Origin: Porphyromonadaceae bacterium
GTDB taxonomy: Bacteria; Bacteroidota; Bacteroidia; Bacteroidales; Tannerellaceae
Assembly: GCA_003517945.1 (NCBI GenBank)
Contig: DOZP01000120.1
Coordinates: forward strand, 8,920 to 17,064
Direction of reading: 5' to 3'
DNA length: 8,145 bases
In this document: one piece after another, positions 6,402-8,145 of the stretch
Position numbering within the stretch: the first letter of the stretch is position 1
Layout: every line of letters starts with the position of its first letter
Notes under the pieces: model-generated
What the model was told of the DNA's origin: nothing
The model's database searches: none
What the model saw: only the letters and a program-made list of their open reading frames with translations
Made by a program: the position numbers and the translations under genes

Positions 6402-8130
6402 TGTTTGTTCTGTTTGATGGCCTTATATCTCTGATCATCAGTTGTATGGATGTGATTCCGTTGTAGATATTCTCTTCTATGGTGTAGCATATATCCACCG
6501 GATTTCTGTCTGTGATATACTTCGCATGTTCGCTCATTCCGAAAGCAATAGCATGAGTCGGTGTTTTGGAACTTTCGTCGATTAACTCAAGTTTCAGATG
6601 TGCTCCGTCTTTTCCTACCACTTTGCTTGTCCCGAAATCGTATACATTATATGAACAGAAAACGGGTTTATCATTATCCGGGCCAAATGGGCTCATTTTC
6701 TTCAGATCGCTCATTAACGCATTGTTAATTTCTTTCAGTCGGATAACGGAATCAATGTCTATCTGGGGTATCATCTGCTCGGGAGTTACTTCTTCGGAAG
6801 TGATTCTCATGAACCGGTCAATGAACGTTTTCAGGTTGTTTTCGCGCAAAGATAAACCGGCGGCATAGGTGTGACCTCCGAAATTTTCGAGCAGATCGCG
6901 GCAGCTTTCAATGGCTTTGTACATGTCAAAGCCTCCGATAGACCGGGCCGATCCGGTAATGAGTTCCGATGATTTGGTAAGAACAACAGCCGGCCGGTAA
7001 TATTTTTCGGTCAACCGGGAAGCTACGATTCCTATAACGCCTTTGTGCCAGTCCGGATTGTATACAACGATTCCTTTATGGTCGTCTATGTCTTTGATAT
7101 CATTGATGATCGCATTTGCTTCTTCGGTGATCTTACGGTCCATTTCGCGGCGTTCATCGTTGTATTGGTCTATATTCGCACTTTTCTCATTGGCGCTTTT
7201 TTCGTCTCTTGCAAGCAGAAGGTCGACTGCTTCACGGCCGTTCATCATACGCCCGGAAGCATTTATACGCGGGCCGATTTTAAATACGATATCACTGATT
7301 GTGATCTCTTTCCCTGTAAGTCCGGATGTCTTGATGATTCCTTTAATGCCGACGCTGGGACTGTAATTTAATTGTTTAAGTCCGTAATATGCCAGGATAC
7401 GGTTCTCGCCGGTGATGGGTACGATATCCGAAGCAATACTGATGGCTGTCAGTTCCAGCAAACATTCGAGGGTTGAAAAAGGAATGTCGTTACTCATGGC
7501 AAACGCCTGCATGAATTTGAATCCGACTCCACAACCGGACAAATGTTCGTACGGATAGATTGAGTCTGTGCGTTTGGCATCCAGTACGGCTAACGCATCA
7601 GGAAGTTCGTCGTCGGGCATGTGATGGTCACAGATGATAAAATCAATCCCTTTTTCTTTGGCGTATTTTACCTTATCAATCGCTTTGATTCCGCAATCGA
7701 GCGCAATGATCAGCGTGATCCCTTTTTCTTTGGCAATATCAATCCCTTTGTAGGAAATTCCATAACCTTCGTCGTAACGATCGGGTATGTAATAGTCCAA
7801 CATGGTGGAATACGGACGCAGAAACCGGTAAACAAGCGATACCGCTGACGTTCCGTCTACATCATAATCTCCATATATCAGTATCTTCTCATTGTTGCCT
7901 AAAGCTTTGTTTAAACGTTTGACTGCCCTGTGCATGTCCGGCATCAAAAACGGATCGTGCAAATCGTTCAGGCTTGGCTTGAAGAATTTCTTTACCCCAT
8001 CGGGCGAAGTAATACCACGCTGCACCAATAACCGGCTGATGATAGGATTGAGATTTAATTCTCTCTCCAACATCTCTTCCAGGCGTATCTCCTCTTCCGT
8101 ATGGGTTTTTAAACACCATCTTTTTGTCAT
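6394..8130 (-). CDS. recJ: Single-stranded-DNA-specific exonuclease RecJ
   Basis: 5'-3' single-strand DNA exonuclease of the DHH phosphoesterase family, acting in recombination, mismatch and base-excision repair; 578 residues, full length for the family. Metal-binding motifs: GDYDVDGTSA (87-96), ALDCG (143-147), CDHHMP (167-172) and SIASDIVP (231-238). Other family segments are SGCGVGFKF, KIGPRINASGRM (284-295) and WHKGVIGIVASRL (361-373). The DHHA1 part has GSARSI and FGGHTYAAGLS (417-427), and a C-terminal OB-like region includes MSPFGPDNDKPVF. The ATG at 8130-8128 opens a frame consistent with family N-termini; only 15 bases lie upstream, so its promoter is not visible. It overlaps recQ, forming an end-resection pair: helicase plus exonuclease of complementary polarity. 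Confidence 0.96.
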   Translation of the reverse strand: MTKRWCLKTHTEEEIRLEEMLERELNLNPIISRLLVQRGITSPDGVKKFFKPSLNDLHDPFLMPDMHRAVKRLNKALGNNEKILIYGDYDVDGTSAVSLVYRFLRPYSTMLDYYIPDRYDEGYGISYKGIDIAKEKGITLIIALDCGIKAIDKVKYAKEKGIDFIICDHHMPDDELPDALAVLDAKRTDSIYPYEHLSGCGVGFKFMQAFAMSNDIPFSTLECLLELTAISIASDIVPITGENRILAYYGLKQLNYSPSVGIKGIIKTSGLTGKEITISDIVFKIGPRINASGRMMNGREAVDLLLARDEKSANEKSANIDQYNDERREMDRKITEEANAIINDIKDIDDHKGIVVYNPDWHKGVIGIVASRLTEKYYRPAVVLTKSSELITGSARSIGGFDMYKAIESCRDLLENFGGHTYAAGLSLRENNLKTFIDRFMRITSEEVTPEQMIPQIDIDSVIRLKEINNALMSDLKKMSPFGPDNDKPVFCSYNVYDFGTSKVVGKDGAHLKLELIDESSKTPTHAIAFGMSEHAKYITDRNPVDICYTIEENIYNGITSIQLMIRDIRPSNRTNSD

Positions 8131-8145
8131 TATATATTGTTTTTA

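Noticed and set aside
7165..7205. Tandem EKSAN-EKSAN duplication in RecJ.
   Set aside because: The two copies differ at synonymous sites, and Bacteroidota RecJ proteins commonly have a similar DEKSAxEKSxxI segment here, so it is family sequence rather than a recent repeat.
7043..7371. Two overlapping plus-strand open frames of more than 100 codons antisense to recJ.
   Set aside because: They are low-complexity or Phe/Ser-rich translations of the complement of a strongly conserved gene, with no promoter, start context or recognisable domain.

Overview
The window looks like chromosomal DNA of a Bacteroidales-type bacterium (phylum Bacteroidota). Three things point there: a DUF4290 gene overlapping murA, a methyltransferase of the Bacteroidota PG_1098 type, and intergenic -7 promoter elements of the Bacteroidota form TAnnTTTG with almost no strong Shine-Dalgarno sites. 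I cannot place the genus. There are no RNA genes, insertion sequences, CRISPR arrays or prophage genes, and no gene-free stretch longer than about 150 bases.

Layout, left to right. A minus-strand pair, DUF4290 then murA (murA is cut by the left edge), reads out of the window and overlaps by ATGA. Divergent from it, across an 83-bp promoter region, is a plus-strand ThiC-family gene (1003-2505). It converges on a minus-strand secreted thioredoxin (2565-3053). Across a 142-bp divergent region lies a plus-strand SAM-dependent, probably RNA-directed, methyltransferase (start about 3196, end 4437). It converges on a minus-strand recJ-recQ pair (8130 down to 4491), in which recQ starts at a GTG overlapping the end of recJ.

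How the genes relate. recJ (5'-3' single-strand exonuclease) and recQ (3'-5' helicase) form a recombinational-repair unit, matching the known RecQ/RecJ end-processing partnership. DUF4290-murA is a cell-wall transcription unit. The thioredoxin serves envelope thiol chemistry. The methyltransferase is a stand-alone RNA-modification-type gene. These are all ordinary for the phylum.

The unusual item is the ThiC-family protein. It keeps the ThiC fold signatures over most of its length but stops at 500 residues, before the C-terminal CX2CX4C motif that holds the radical-SAM [4Fe-4S] cluster. It has also lost several active-site motifs, including the segment carrying the second metal-binding histidine. 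It has no thiamine gene neighbours and no room for a TPP riboswitch, yet its frame is fully open. The best reading is a diverged, probably non-catalytic ThiC paralogue of unknown role.
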